From IMG/VR virus record IMGVR_UViG_3300009011_000002, positions 124,001-188,000 of that record: a stretch of 64,000 nt of DNA. One strand, given 5' to 3'. Shown in pieces: positions 50,963-59,415 of this stretch (position 1 is the stretch's first letter; every line of letters begins with the position of its first letter). The DNA comes from a virus. A model generated the notes under the pieces. That model was not told the DNA's origin and searched no databases. It worked only from the letters and a program-made list of their open reading frames with translations. The position numbers and the translations under genes were made by a program.

Positions 50963-52450
50963 TTAATTGTCGAGCACGTCGTCCCAACGATCGAAACGAC
51001 CTTCCACGGTACGTACGATCTCGGTAGCCGAGTCCAGGATGCGGATCATTTCCAGACGCGACATTACCGCATCTACCGCATACTTGATGATGCTTTGTGC
51101 CAGCGGGTTGTTGTCAGGTGCTGGGGCGATTTCTTCCCAGCGGTAAGCGCGGCCGGAGATCACTTCGGTGACCACCTTCTCGATCGCTTCACGATCGTCG
51201 GTGAGCAGGATGCGCTTCGGTGTGCCGGTGAAGATATAGATATCCGCTTCGGTAGCCGAGGTACGACCCATGTGCAGTGTATCGGTCGGCAGGTCAACCT
51301 TGAGGAAGTTGAACTTGTTCTGCATGTTCAGCGCACGCTGGGAGATGTGCTCGCCGTTCAGGGAGAGGTTACGCAGGGTAACATGCCCTTCGCAATGCAC
51401 CGACGCTTCGACTGCATTCACGCGTTCCAGGAAGACTGTGGAACCTTTGATCTCCGCATGATCGAGGTAACCCTCGACAACACGCAGGTAACGATCCGAT
51501 ACCAGCGTGGAGCCTGTCACCGTAACCTTCGAGTAGAACCCTTCCGGTACCTGAGAGTCGGCGATCTGCGAACGGCGCAGACGCAGACGTTCGTGACGGT
51601 GACGTTTGAACTTGAATTCCTTGTCGGTAGTACCCCATGGCTTGAGCGACTGACGGCTTCCATACCGGTAACCCTGGTATTCACGCTGGGCACGAATGAC
51701 GGACACATTCATCACCGAGTTCTTCACGTCAACGTTGTGCAGCTGGTTCTCACCCAGGAACAGGTTGTTCTCGCTGCTCGAGTTGATGAGCACCACTTCC
51801 GCTGGCATGGACGAACGACGGGAGACGTAGCAGTCGTAATCATCGCCATGACCCAGCTTGTTCAGTTCCATGACCACGCTGGACTTGTCGTCGAGGTAGT
51901 AGGTCAGGGTAATGCCGTCAACAACGACGTAGTATTCGCTGATGGCGGTGTCGTCCAGGCCGTACAGGCTGAATTCCATGCGCGGCTGTTGGATACCGGC
52001 ATTGTCCTTCGCAGGGTCAACGATTCGGCCACGGTGGATCTTCAAACCAGTACGACTCGGCGCAATCTGCATGCTGTTGACCACCACGTAAGGCGGTTCC
52101 AGCATGGCGATGTCACGCTCGGTCAGAGCGACCTTGTCCGGGTAGATCTGCATGTACGGCTTGCCGTCACCGTTGAAGAGGTTTACTGCCTTCACGGGTT
52201 CAGCAGTCGTGTCATACGACCACGGTAAGCCAGTAAAGGCGGGATCGGTGCTGGTGACCAGGGTCTTTCCCTCGTGGTCCTTACCGACCTCTTTGATGGC
52301 AGGTTTAGCGGCACCTGCCTGGCTGGCGTTCTTGATCTTCTTGGCGACCATGGCTTCCACGGCTACCGGAACATCGGCCTTGGCGATCAAGTCTTTGGTA
52401 ACGTCCTTGACCACTTGATCTTTGTCTTTTACTGCAGTTTCTTTAGCCAC
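50963..52450 (-). CDS. Beta-helix-like protein A, 495 aa
   Basis: GTG start (complement 52448-52450) directly after the ligase stop, with AAGGAG eight bases upstream. Lys/Ala-rich N-terminal extension (1-70), then a domain with 'Y-V-V-V-D-G-I-T-L-T-Y-Y-L-D-D-K-S-S-V' that matches 'A-L-M-L-T-V-D-G-K-S-S-V' in 49865, a solenoid of strands ('LFLGENQLHNVDVKNSVMNV', 'YLDHAEIKGSTVFLERV'), 'F-N-F-L-K-V-D-L-P-T-D-T' and C-terminal helix 'AVDAVMSRLEMIRILDSA'. The two genes are tandem paralogues. The solenoid could be structural; function unknown. Confidence 0.83.
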   Translation of the reverse strand: MAKETAVKDKDQVVKDVTKDLIAKADVPVAVEAMVAKKIKNASQAGAAKPAIKEVGKDHEGKTLVTSTDPAFTGLPWSYDTTAEPVKAVNLFNGDGKPYMQIYPDKVALTERDIAMLEPPYVVVNSMQIAPSRTGLKIHRGRIVDPAKDNAGIQQPRMEFSLYGLDDTAISEYYVVVDGITLTYYLDDKSSVVMELNKLGHGDDYDCYVSRRSSMPAEVVLINSSSENNLFLGENQLHNVDVKNSVMNVSVIRAQREYQGYRYGSRQSLKPWGTTDKEFKFKRHRHERLRLRRSQIADSQVPEGFYSKVTVTGSTLVSDRYLRVVEGYLDHAEIKGSTVFLERVNAVEASVHCEGHVTLRNLSLNGEHISQRALNMQNKFNFLKVDLPTDTLHMGRTSATEADIYIFTGTPKRILLTDDREAIEKVVTEVISGRAYRWEEIAPAPDNNPLAQSIIKYAVDAVMSRLEMIRILDSATEIVRTVEGRFDRWDDVLDN

Positions 52451-54427
52451 TTATGCCGCTCCTTGTTTGATGTGCTTGATGAGAGTGTCGATAGAATCGA
52501 CTTGGGTTCCGCTCACTATACGGATACCCAGCTCAGCTGCTTTTAACAGTTTACTGTTACTAGGCTTCTCCCCCACGATGAGGAAGTCGCAGTCCTTACT
52601 AACGGTGTTTACCAGTTCAACCCCGTGGTGTTCGAAATACCGTGTCAACAGATCACGAGGTTGACCCAATTCACCGGTAACGCAACCTTTGAGACCACTG
52701 CCCAGGAAAGCCATTGGAACCTCCTTGAGGGTGCTCAGTAACAAAAGGGCATTATCCCTCCAGTCGGGGTCTTTGGCTGTCTCGGCGATCGGAAGTGCTA
52801 AGCCCGCTGAGAACCCGGAGATCTTTACGATGTTGTCCACATCACCGAACCAATCCAGCAAGGCCGGTGAAGAACCGGAACCCCACGCCACCGCCAGCTT
52901 ACGCGCGCGGGTCAAACTGATGTTAGGTAAACCCAACGCACAGATGATTCGATCCAGTGGTTGTTCTTTGGCGCACTTAACCGAATCAAGGTTGCCATTG
53001 TTCAGCCACGGGTACTCGACAGCAAAGATATCCGCTGGGCGGTTGACATGACCCTGGTCGATCAAACGACCCATGACAATTGGACCGATACCACGGATAT
53101 CCAGACACCGTTTACCCACCATTGCCAAACACCGCATCAGAAGCTGTCCAGGACAGCCAGAGACGTTGTTACAGAAGAGGTCGGCGCTGGTCTTGGTAAC
53201 GCGCAGTTCCAACACGGAACCGCAGTCAGGACACTCCGTAGGAGCTTCCAGCATCTTGCCTGTACCGTGATCAGCCACCACTGACACCTGAGGGATCACA
53301 TCACCGTTACGGGTGATCACTACCTTGGAGTCTTCCCGTAGCCCTAACTCCATGAAGTTGCGGTAGTTGTGGATCAAAGCCCGAGAACACCAAACCCCAC
53401 CCAGCTTAATCGCTTGGTAGATACCGGTCGGTACCACACGCCCCACTTTGCTGGTCGCCCAGTCGATGCTCTCGAATGGCGTGGTCGCTTCGGCAAACGG
53501 GAACTTGTACGCTCGAGCTGAATGACTAAAGCGGTTGTTGTGACCCAGTTCAGCAACCACGTTCAGGTCGTTGTGCTTGATCACGATACCGTCGGATGGC
53601 CAGTGAATGTCTTCACGGTTCTCTTTGATATCTTCAATGTCGCAAGGTGGTGCGGGACGGAACCCTGCTTCTGACCATTCCCCCAACAAGTGGCTGTACT
53701 CGGTTTGACCCAAGTTATTATCGCTCCAATAAATCCGGAACGACAACATCCCCAGTACAGCTTCGTCCTGGTTCTTCAACAACGCTCGTACCCAACCACT
53801 GACCGCATTACGTGGGTTAGCTTTCTCCTTGGTGGAAATCTCGTTGTACTGCCGGTAGTTCTCGTACGAGATAACCCCCTCGCCACGAATCTCCATGTCA
53901 GCCGGCCAATGACTCGGGATATATTCTGGAATGGAGTCGTCAAACAACCGGATGGAATGAGTAACATCCTCGCCGTCCAACCCACTGCCCCGGGTAAACA
54001 TCCCCACCCGTCGCCAGTTCTCATAACGAACGGATAAGGCTATGCCGTCCAACTTGACTTCGTACCAGTAGAAGGTATCGGGTGGAAACTTCTTCTGGAA
54101 CTCTTCCACTTCTTCCATCGAGTAGACTTTCTTCAAGCTGATCATGGGTTGATCGAACTTGATAATCTTCAAGCCTTCGTTGGTAGGGGTGTGAATTGGC
54201 ACAGGGCGCTGGTGAATGGCAAACAGTTCTGCCAAATCAGGACGGTGTTCCGCCAGCACATCCCAACGCTTCACCAGATCGTCGTAAACGTGGTTAGGGA
54301 TCTCTTGCCTGTCCTTATTAAAGAACAGATCCGCGTGGTAGGTGATCTGACGAGACAGGTTTTCCATCTCCTCGAAGATGACGTCCTGCTCGTCACTTTC
54401 GGTAGCGGGAGCAACTTGAAAGGCCAT
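52451..54427 (-). CDS. ligA: NAD-dependent DNA ligase, 658 aa
   Basis: Seals nicks using NAD. Domain order is complete: Ia/NAD-binding region (1-75), adenylation domain with K125 in 'E-V-K-L-D-G' and 'D-G-I-V-I-K' (279-284), OB fold with 'G-R-V-V-P-T-G' (329-335), zinc finger with C399, C402, C419 and C425, helix-hairpin-helix region (435-560), and a BRCT domain (573-650). Length is close to E. coli LigA (671). NAD-type ligases are rare in phages but are known in some giant Pseudomonas phages. The product would act on nascent phage DNA with the RNase H and SbcC-like proteins nearby. Confidence 0.97.
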   Translation of the reverse strand: MAFQVAPATESDEQDVIFEEMENLSRQITYHADLFFNKDRQEIPNHVYDDLVKRWDVLAEHRPDLAELFAIHQRPVPIHTPTNEGLKIIKFDQPMISLKKVYSMEEVEEFQKKFPPDTFYWYEVKLDGIALSVRYENWRRVGMFTRGSGLDGEDVTHSIRLFDDSIPEYIPSHWPADMEIRGEGVISYENYRQYNEISTKEKANPRNAVSGWVRALLKNQDEAVLGMLSFRIYWSDNNLGQTEYSHLLGEWSEAGFRPAPPCDIEDIKENREDIHWPSDGIVIKHNDLNVVAELGHNNRFSHSARAYKFPFAEATTPFESIDWATSKVGRVVPTGIYQAIKLGGVWCSRALIHNYRNFMELGLREDSKVVITRNGDVIPQVSVVADHGTGKMLEAPTECPDCGSVLELRVTKTSADLFCNNVSGCPGQLLMRCLAMVGKRCLDIRGIGPIVMGRLIDQGHVNRPADIFAVEYPWLNNGNLDSVKCAKEQPLDRIICALGLPNISLTRARKLAVAWGSGSSPALLDWFGDVDNIVKISGFSAGLALPIAETAKDPDWRDNALLLLSTLKEVPMAFLGSGLKGCVTGELGQPRDLLTRYFEHHGVELVNTVSKDCDFLIVGEKPSNSKLLKAAELGIRIVSGTQVDSIDTLIKHIKQGAA

Positions 54428-54467
54428 AAGGTGCCTCTTTGAAATTTGAACTATCAGCTATAAGGCA

Positions 54468-54496
54468 AGCACTAGGGGGTTGCCCGCCCTAGTGCT
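54468..54496 (-). terminator. Terminator-like hairpin
   Basis: AGCACTAGGG (54468-54477) with complement CCCTAGTGCT (54487-54496) after the stop at 54503; nine-base loop, no strong T-run. Confidence 0.65.
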
Positions 54497-54502
54497 CGAA
54501 GA

Positions 54503-54970
54503 TCATGCACAGACTTTGTTCTTTTCTGCCTGGAGGTCGTTCAGCAAACGGATGTCAATCAGGTCTTGATCTCGTTTGGCTTTTGGACGTTCAGGCTGGG
54601 CGTAACCACCCCGCTTCTGGATCATGAGGGTCAGCGGGTCGAAGATCTGAATACCTTCGACGTTGTGAATGCCGAAGTAGGTGTTACGCTTACGGATCCA
54701 GATCGGGGCTTCCTTGTCGTAATCCTCGCCGTGACCACTTTTGTACTGGAACGCTACGTCGACCATGGGGTGGACAATGACATTCTGATGGGCGGCGATC
54801 TTGAGGAACGATTCCTCATTCAACCACAGGTTAATGTCCTGGGTATTTTCACGCAACTCCATTGCAACTAACGCACCCCCACCGCCGACGACCATGTGGT
54901 CGAAAGGAACCGCATGATCTTCGAAAAGAGTACGCAGTCTCAAAGCGATTTCATAAGAGCTTCTGATCAT
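54503..54970 (-). CDS. Nucleotidyltransferase-fold protein B, 155 aa
   Basis: Has the layout of minimal nucleotidyltransferases of the AbiEii/MNT type: 'G-G-G-G-A-L-V-A-M-E-L-R' then 'T-Q-D-I-N-L-W-L' (first Asp present, second is Asn47), later 'I-F-D-P-L-T-L-M-I-Q-K-R' and 'K-R-D-Q-D-L-I-D-I-R-L-L'. The last two are the characteristic C-terminal motifs of this family (substrate residue K..R and D-D). The missing second Asp could make it inactive or altered. Paralogous to 54983. Role could be tRNA or protein modification or counter-defence; unknown. Confidence 0.8.
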   Translation of the reverse strand: MIRSSYEIALRLRTLFEDHAVPFDHMVVGGGGALVAMELRENTQDINLWLNEESFLKIAAHQNVIVHPMVDVAFQYKSGHGEDYDKEAPIWIRKRNTYFGIHNVEGIQIFDPLTLMIQKRGGYAQPERPKAKRDQDLIDIRLLNDLQAEKNKVCA

Positions 54971-54982
54971 TTCAAACCTTAC

Positions 54983-55423
54983 TCACGCCACGATCCGGGC
55001 GGTAAATCTGGATTGTTTAAGGATGTGTTCGAGTACCGCCACTTCGGCAAGATCGACCACACGTTTTTCTTCTTTACGGTTGGGGTGAGTTGCCAGGTAA
55101 CGCTTTTGCGTTAACATGGACTGAGGGCTGTAAATCCAGACACCGTCCACGCAGACAATGCCTGTATCCTCGTCCAAGATGTGCAGGTCGATGTCTTCGG
55201 CGTATTCGATACGCTCTGCGAAGCCTTCTTCCAGCAATACCGTTCTGCTACCTGAAACCCAACGGAAGACTGGAGCCAATACATCAGCATCCAGATCTTC
55301 CGCTTCATCACGGACACCCATCATTACCAGCGCTGCTCCCGCACTCAGTACTACGTTGTGCGGGTCCTCCTTCAGCTCCTGAACAAGCGCATTGTAACGT
55401 GCAATCACTTGATCCTTTTTCAT
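54983..55423 (-). CDS. Nucleotidyltransferase-fold protein A, 146 aa
   Basis: Same architecture as 54503: 'S-A-G-A-A-L-V-M-M-G-V-R' then 'E-D-L-D-A-D-V' (full D-x-D), 'D-G-V-W-I-Y-S-P-Q-S-M-L-T-Q-K-R' and 'K-R-V-V-D-L-A-E-V'. Here the metal-binding Asp pair is intact, so this copy may be active while its neighbour is not. Tandem arrangement with 12 bases between stop and start. No toxin- or antitoxin-like partner gene is seen. Confidence 0.8.
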   Translation of the reverse strand: MKKDQVIARYNALVQELKEDPHNVVLSAGAALVMMGVRDEAEDLDADVLAPVFRWVSGSRTVLLEEGFAERIEYAEDIDLHILDEDTGIVCVDGVWIYSPQSMLTQKRYLATHPNRKEEKRVVDLAEVAVLEHILKQSRFTARIVA

Positions 55424-55457
55424 GATGAAATCCTGTTGTGTTAAGTGTTTTTTCTAG

Positions 55458-55721
55458 TTAATGCACCAACTGAGGCAAGTGGTAGACCATGTTCTCGATG
55501 CTGCGAGGGTCCGCCATTTGGTTCAGTACGGTGTACCCAACGGGCTGTGTGCCCGTAGCATCAAAATACACCAGTACTTGGTTCATGCCAGCGAAGTTCA
55601 CGATGGCGGTTTGACCGTTAACAGGGTCAGCACTCCAGGTTACAGTAGCAGTACCTGGACCTTGTGCATCCGGGAAGAGGACGCCTTCTGCGTTTTGGTT
55701 CACTTGAAATTGAGTGTTCAT
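55458..55721 (-). CDS. Small beta-rich protein, 87 aa
   Basis: Start at 55721 (MNTQFQVNQNAEG), GAGAAC about six bases upstream; a longer frame up to 55820 covers the leader and promoter and is not used. Sequence 'GTATVTWSADPVNGQTAIVN' and 'NQVLVYFDATGTQPVGYTV' looks like a small immunoglobulin-like or barrel fold. First gene after the promoter at 55825 with a ~100-base leader, the longest in the window. Unknown function. Confidence 0.76.
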   Translation of the reverse strand: MNTQFQVNQNAEGVLFPDAQGPGTATVTWSADPVNGQTAIVNFAGMNQVLVYFDATGTQPVGYTVLNQMADPRSIENMVYHLPQLVH

Positions 55722-55824
55722 ATATGTTCTCTTCTGGAATGCTTCATAACCATGGGATACACCAGTTCGAATACAACCAAAAGAGTCAGAGAAATGAACA
55801 CTCATCTCTCTGGACTCCACCGTA

Positions 55825-55832
55825 GTAATATA
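55825..55832 (-). promoter_or_regulatory. Early-type phage promoter
   Basis: Perfect TATATTAC on the minus strand (55832-55825), preceded by AATAAACC, only seven bases from the stop codon of the SbcC-like gene. The mRNA leader to the ATG at 55721 is about 95 bases and includes a short AUG-rich part (55745-55752). Belongs to the subclass without the TTAAGTTGCAGT box. Confidence 0.75.
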
Positions 55833-55838
55833 GGTTTA

Positions 55839-58319
55839 TTAAATTACTACGGTGTTCTGGTTAACCTCCCCGGTGAGGGTAAGTCCTTCGTAACGCAAAG
55901 CCACGATGTTCGGCTTGTCGAACACACTGTACTGGCTAACGTAGTGAGAGACCAAGAAAAGTTGTCGGGCATCTGTACGCTGCGTGTATTCGCGGATGAA
56001 GTTAAAGAATCGCGTCCGTTTGATCTCATCCAAATAAGGCCCCACCTCATCCATAATCAGGGGGAACGGGAACGGGTGATACGGTGCCAAAACGAACCGC
56101 CACACCCAGTCAAGGATATCGATCTCACCACCACTGCAATCCGCGATGTCTGGAGAAGGAGAATAGTCGCCGGTCACTACAGGGAACTTGTAGGTCAGGT
56201 CACCGTTCTCTTTACCACAGTGCTTCACGTAGAGCGGGGTGTTCCAAATGTCCTTGATAATCACGTTAGCATTGCCACATACGGTCTTGATGAAGTCCAT
56301 CATCAGTTTGCCCAGCAATCCCTTATTGGGGCACAGACCGTTCATCCACACTTCTACAATCTTCAACCGACGCTTCAAGCGTTCGATATCCGACGAGATT
56401 GAATCGACCACCGCCGACAACGATTTGTTCTTGATAATCGAAGTCAGGATGTGTTCCTTATCCACCGACAACTCGTGGATACGTGTATCAACCGATTGAC
56501 GGAGGGTTACCTTACTCTGGTTCCCCAAGCCCTGGACAACTTCCTTACGCAGTTGTTCTAACCGCAACAGGTCGTCGTTATAAGACGTGATGGTTTTGAG
56601 TTGGCGTTGTAACCCTTCCAGACGTTGCTTGTGCACACGGATCAAACTGTTCTGAGTGATGAGCTCTTTCTCAGTGTGAGCCACATGGTTCGCAATATCC
56701 AAGACCTTGTTCTTGTCTAAGACGTTTAAACGCGCGTGTAGCACGCGTTTCTCACCTTCCAGTAGTCCGAGTTGGTCGTTGAGCTTTTCACGCTCACAGT
56801 AGGCTTGCAGAGCGTTACAGAGCCGCGCATTGGTGACCTTGCCTACTTCAAACTCTTTGATCAACTCTGGCAAGATGCGGACGTGGTTATTCTCCCGAAC
56901 CATGGTAAACAACTGGTTCATGGAGCTATACCATTCTGCGTCATTGTCGATCAGCAGTTTGAGACGACTTTGTTCTTTCTCCAGTTTCTCAATCTGGTTC
57001 AGAACACCCTCGTAACTCTTCTGGATCTTCTCGGCATCACCCGGTTGCACACCCCGCTTGAACTGGTGAGTACAGTCAGGGCATTCGATCAGGTCCATGT
57101 TCTGGATATGCTCCAGGTCATGTTTAAGACCTTGCGAAGTGAGGGTCAAGTTACGAATCTGAACGGTGTTCTGTTCATACGTCGTCAAGTAACCCTTATA
57201 GGTAGTGCCTGTCAGTCCTGCATCACTGGCAACAGTGACACGGTGGAGGTAAGACATAAAGTGATCGGTGATTCCCCGCAGACCTGTCAGATCGGCAGAT
57301 GGGTCTTCGAACACCGGGTAACGTTCCAGCGTCAAATCCCATTCGGCTAACTGATTGACAATCCGGAGTTCTTCCGCCTGTACTGTCTTCGCTTGGTTTT
57401 CGAGCAGTTCGGGGTCCTTGAGGAACTCTTCCATGCCATCCAAGAAGCCAGCGTTGTCGCTGATGATGCCCGACAACACAGCTGCTTGTTCCTGATGGTA
57501 GTCGATAATGTCTTCGGCTGTTTCAATTGCTGAACGAAGTTCAGGCTCTGTCAGGAAGAACCCACTCACCTTGTTCACAGCCAACTGATCCGCTAACCAC
57601 GTAAACCGCTGGATCTTCTCTTGCAGTTCGCCATCAACGGTAATACCTTCCAACTGACCGCGTACCAACAAGGATTGCTTGAGGTCCACATCGATCAGCT
57701 TGATGCGCTGTTCCAGTTGTTCAATGCCGCACTCGTTGATCGCAATCAGCTTACGGTTCTCTTCGGCAAACCGTTGGGCTTGGTTCTTGATCGCCGCGCG
57801 GAGTTCGTTACGTTCCGTCTTAAGCTTGTTATAGCGACTCATGGCGTATTCCGTATCGTTTGGATACAGTTCCATGAGAATGTCTTTACGACGTGCTGGT
57901 GACATGGCAGAGAAGCGGTCGGTGATACGAATACCACCCAAGAACTTCAGGATATTCAAACTGGCCTTGAGGTGGTTCTCGACCAATTCCTTCTGTACGG
58001 TGTACGTACCCCCGGTGTTCAGTTCTTTACCGACTTCATCACCTTGTTCGTACACTTTGAAACTGTGGCCGGTGCCCGTGTGGGTATGCGAATCCAACAC
58101 GTACAGTCTGCCGTCGATAAACCATTCCGTCTTCTTACGGCCATCTTTGTAGTTGGCGTTCTCAGGCGGGAAGGGATGGACTTCTTTCAGAATACTGGTT
58201 TTACCCGAACCGTTAGCAGAGATGAAAAGGTTTACCAGTTCATCTGTATCCAGTTCTACTTTATGGATATTGCTGCTTAACAGAGGGATATAATTCTCTA
58301 ATGTCAGTTTGAGCAACAT
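55839..58319 (-). CDS. SbcC/Rad50/T4 gp46-like SMC-type ATPase, 826 aa
   Basis: DNA repair/recombination ATPase partner of an SbcD/gp47-type nuclease. Walker A 'S-A-N-G-S-G-K-T-S' at 34-42; long coiled coil with the zinc-hook motif 'C-P-D-C' near 412; ABC signature 'C-S-G-G-E' near 730; Walker B 'P-L-I-M-D-E-V' near 755; and H-loop 'L-F-L-V-S-H' near the end. Shorter than E. coli SbcC (1048) because of a short coiled coil, longer than T4 gp46 (560). The nuclease subunit is not in the window. Start ATG at 58319; no promoter motif was found in front of it. Confidence 0.94.
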   Translation of the reverse strand: MLLKLTLENYIPLLSSNIHKVELDTDELVNLFISANGSGKTSILKEVHPFPPENANYKDGRKKTEWFIDGRLYVLDSHTHTGTGHSFKVYEQGDEVGKELNTGGTYTVQKELVENHLKASLNILKFLGGIRITDRFSAMSPARRKDILMELYPNDTEYAMSRYNKLKTERNELRAAIKNQAQRFAEENRKLIAINECGIEQLEQRIKLIDVDLKQSLLVRGQLEGITVDGELQEKIQRFTWLADQLAVNKVSGFFLTEPELRSAIETAEDIIDYHQEQAAVLSGIISDNAGFLDGMEEFLKDPELLENQAKTVQAEELRIVNQLAEWDLTLERYPVFEDPSADLTGLRGITDHFMSYLHRVTVASDAGLTGTTYKGYLTTYEQNTVQIRNLTLTSQGLKHDLEHIQNMDLIECPDCTHQFKRGVQPGDAEKIQKSYEGVLNQIEKLEKEQSRLKLLIDNDAEWYSSMNQLFTMVRENNHVRILPELIKEFEVGKVTNARLCNALQAYCEREKLNDQLGLLEGEKRVLHARLNVLDKNKVLDIANHVAHTEKELITQNSLIRVHKQRLEGLQRQLKTITSYNDDLLRLEQLRKEVVQGLGNQSKVTLRQSVDTRIHELSVDKEHILTSIIKNKSLSAVVDSISSDIERLKRRLKIVEVWMNGLCPNKGLLGKLMMDFIKTVCGNANVIIKDIWNTPLYVKHCGKENGDLTYKFPVVTGDYSPSPDIADCSGGEIDILDWVWRFVLAPYHPFPFPLIMDEVGPYLDEIKRTRFFNFIREYTQRTDARQLFLVSHYVSQYSVFDKPNIVALRYEGLTLTGEVNQNTVVI

Positions 58320-58368
58320 GGCTGGATTCTTTTAAAGGTATAATGGTCTAAAGGATGGGGATGCGAGT

Positions 58369-59367
58369 ATGAGTTTATTGCATTGTCTGGGTGTCGGTAC
58401 CGTTACTCAGACTAAGGAGACAAACACCGACACGGTTATGGTGTACTGCCCGTTCCTGTTCCCTAACGCCGAAGGGCGTACCGTTAACAACGTGGAGCAG
58501 GTTGAACAAACCAGTTTGAACGCCAAAGGCGAAGAAGTCAAAAGTAACAACATGCGCAGCAACTCGGTGCCTGCGAAGTGGATGAACTTGGGGGATAACA
58601 ACCGTATTACCTCCCCAGACGTCCGAGAAGGGTCCCAGGTAGCGATCTACAACGTGGACGGTGGTAACCAACTGTATTGGACCACCCACGGCGTTAACAG
58701 TGAAACCTTCCGGTTGGAATCGGTGATGTACGGCTGGTCGTCTAACCCTAAGCTGTCTGAGAACACACCTTTCGATCCGGACAACTTCTACACCGCCAAG
58801 GTTTCCACCCACGACGGTATCTTTGCTTTACGTACGTCTATGGCGAACGGGGAGAAATCCAAGTTCGACGTGCAAGTAGACGGCATGAACGGTCGGGTCT
58901 CGGTCGGTGGTTTTAATAAGGGGTTGTTTGTCCTCGATGATGTCGAGAGCAGTCTGACCTATAGTAATAAAGAGGGTTCGATTGCTCGGGTAGTGAAGAA
59001 GCAGGCCTTCATTAAAACCGAAGACATGATTGGTTTCTTTGCAGCTGAAACCCTGAACATCAAAACCAAGGTGATCCAGGTCCAGGCCGAGTTAGCCAAG
59101 ATCGACATCAAAAGAACCCAGTGGTTGGGGGACATTGAACAGACGGGCAACACGGAACAGAAAGGTGACTACACCCAAGAAGGTGATTTCACTCAAGTGG
59201 GTGACTTCTTCCAAGAAGGCGATACCGTGCGTAACGGTGACAGTACGTCTACCGGTACGGTTACTGGTCTTACCGATGTCATTGCTCCACCGATCAGTCT
59301 GCGTTTCCACCTCACCAGTGGCGTACGTGGTGGTCCCGATACTTCAGGCCCTCCTACACCTGCGTAA
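58369..59367 (+). CDS. Baseplate/tail spike-like protein with short beta-helix repeats, 332 aa
   Basis: Divergent from the SbcC-like gene. The N-terminal half looks like an OB-type domain ('DTVMVYCPFLFPNAEGRTVN', 'GDNNRITSPDVREGSQVAIY', then 'YWTTHGV'), as in T4 gp5/VgrG-like spikes. Residues about 250-290 are a run of near-regular repeats, 'G-D-I-E-Q-T-G-N-T-E-Q-K-G-D-Y-T-Q-E-G', 'D-F-T-Q-V-G-D-F-F-Q-E-G-D', typical of the intertwined beta-helix of membrane-piercing spikes. The C terminus is short and Pro-rich without a visible His-metal tip. Likely the central spike or a spike-like tail component of the virion. Confidence 0.85.
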   Translation: MSLLHCLGVGTVTQTKETNTDTVMVYCPFLFPNAEGRTVNNVEQVEQTSLNAKGEEVKSNNMRSNSVPAKWMNLGDNNRITSPDVREGSQVAIYNVDGGNQLYWTTHGVNSETFRLESVMYGWSSNPKLSENTPFDPDNFYTAKVSTHDGIFALRTSMANGEKSKFDVQVDGMNGRVSVGGFNKGLFVLDDVESSLTYSNKEGSIARVVKKQAFIKTEDMIGFFAAETLNIKTKVIQVQAELAKIDIKRTQWLGDIEQTGNTEQKGDYTQEGDFTQVGDFFQEGDTVRNGDSTSTGTVTGLTDVIAPPISLRFHLTSGVRGGPDTSGPPTPA

Positions 59368-59373
59368 CCTTAC

Positions 59374-59407
59374 TACTACTCTCCCGGGCAACCGGGAGAG
59401 TAGTAGG
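59374..59407. terminator. Bidirectional terminator between convergent genes
   Basis: ACTACTCTCCCGG and CCGGGAGAGTAGT pair around the GCAA-type loop. It separates the plus-strand spike gene (ends 59367) from the minus-strand virion gene (ends 59416). Confidence 0.88.
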
Positions 59408-59415
59408 GGTTATGT

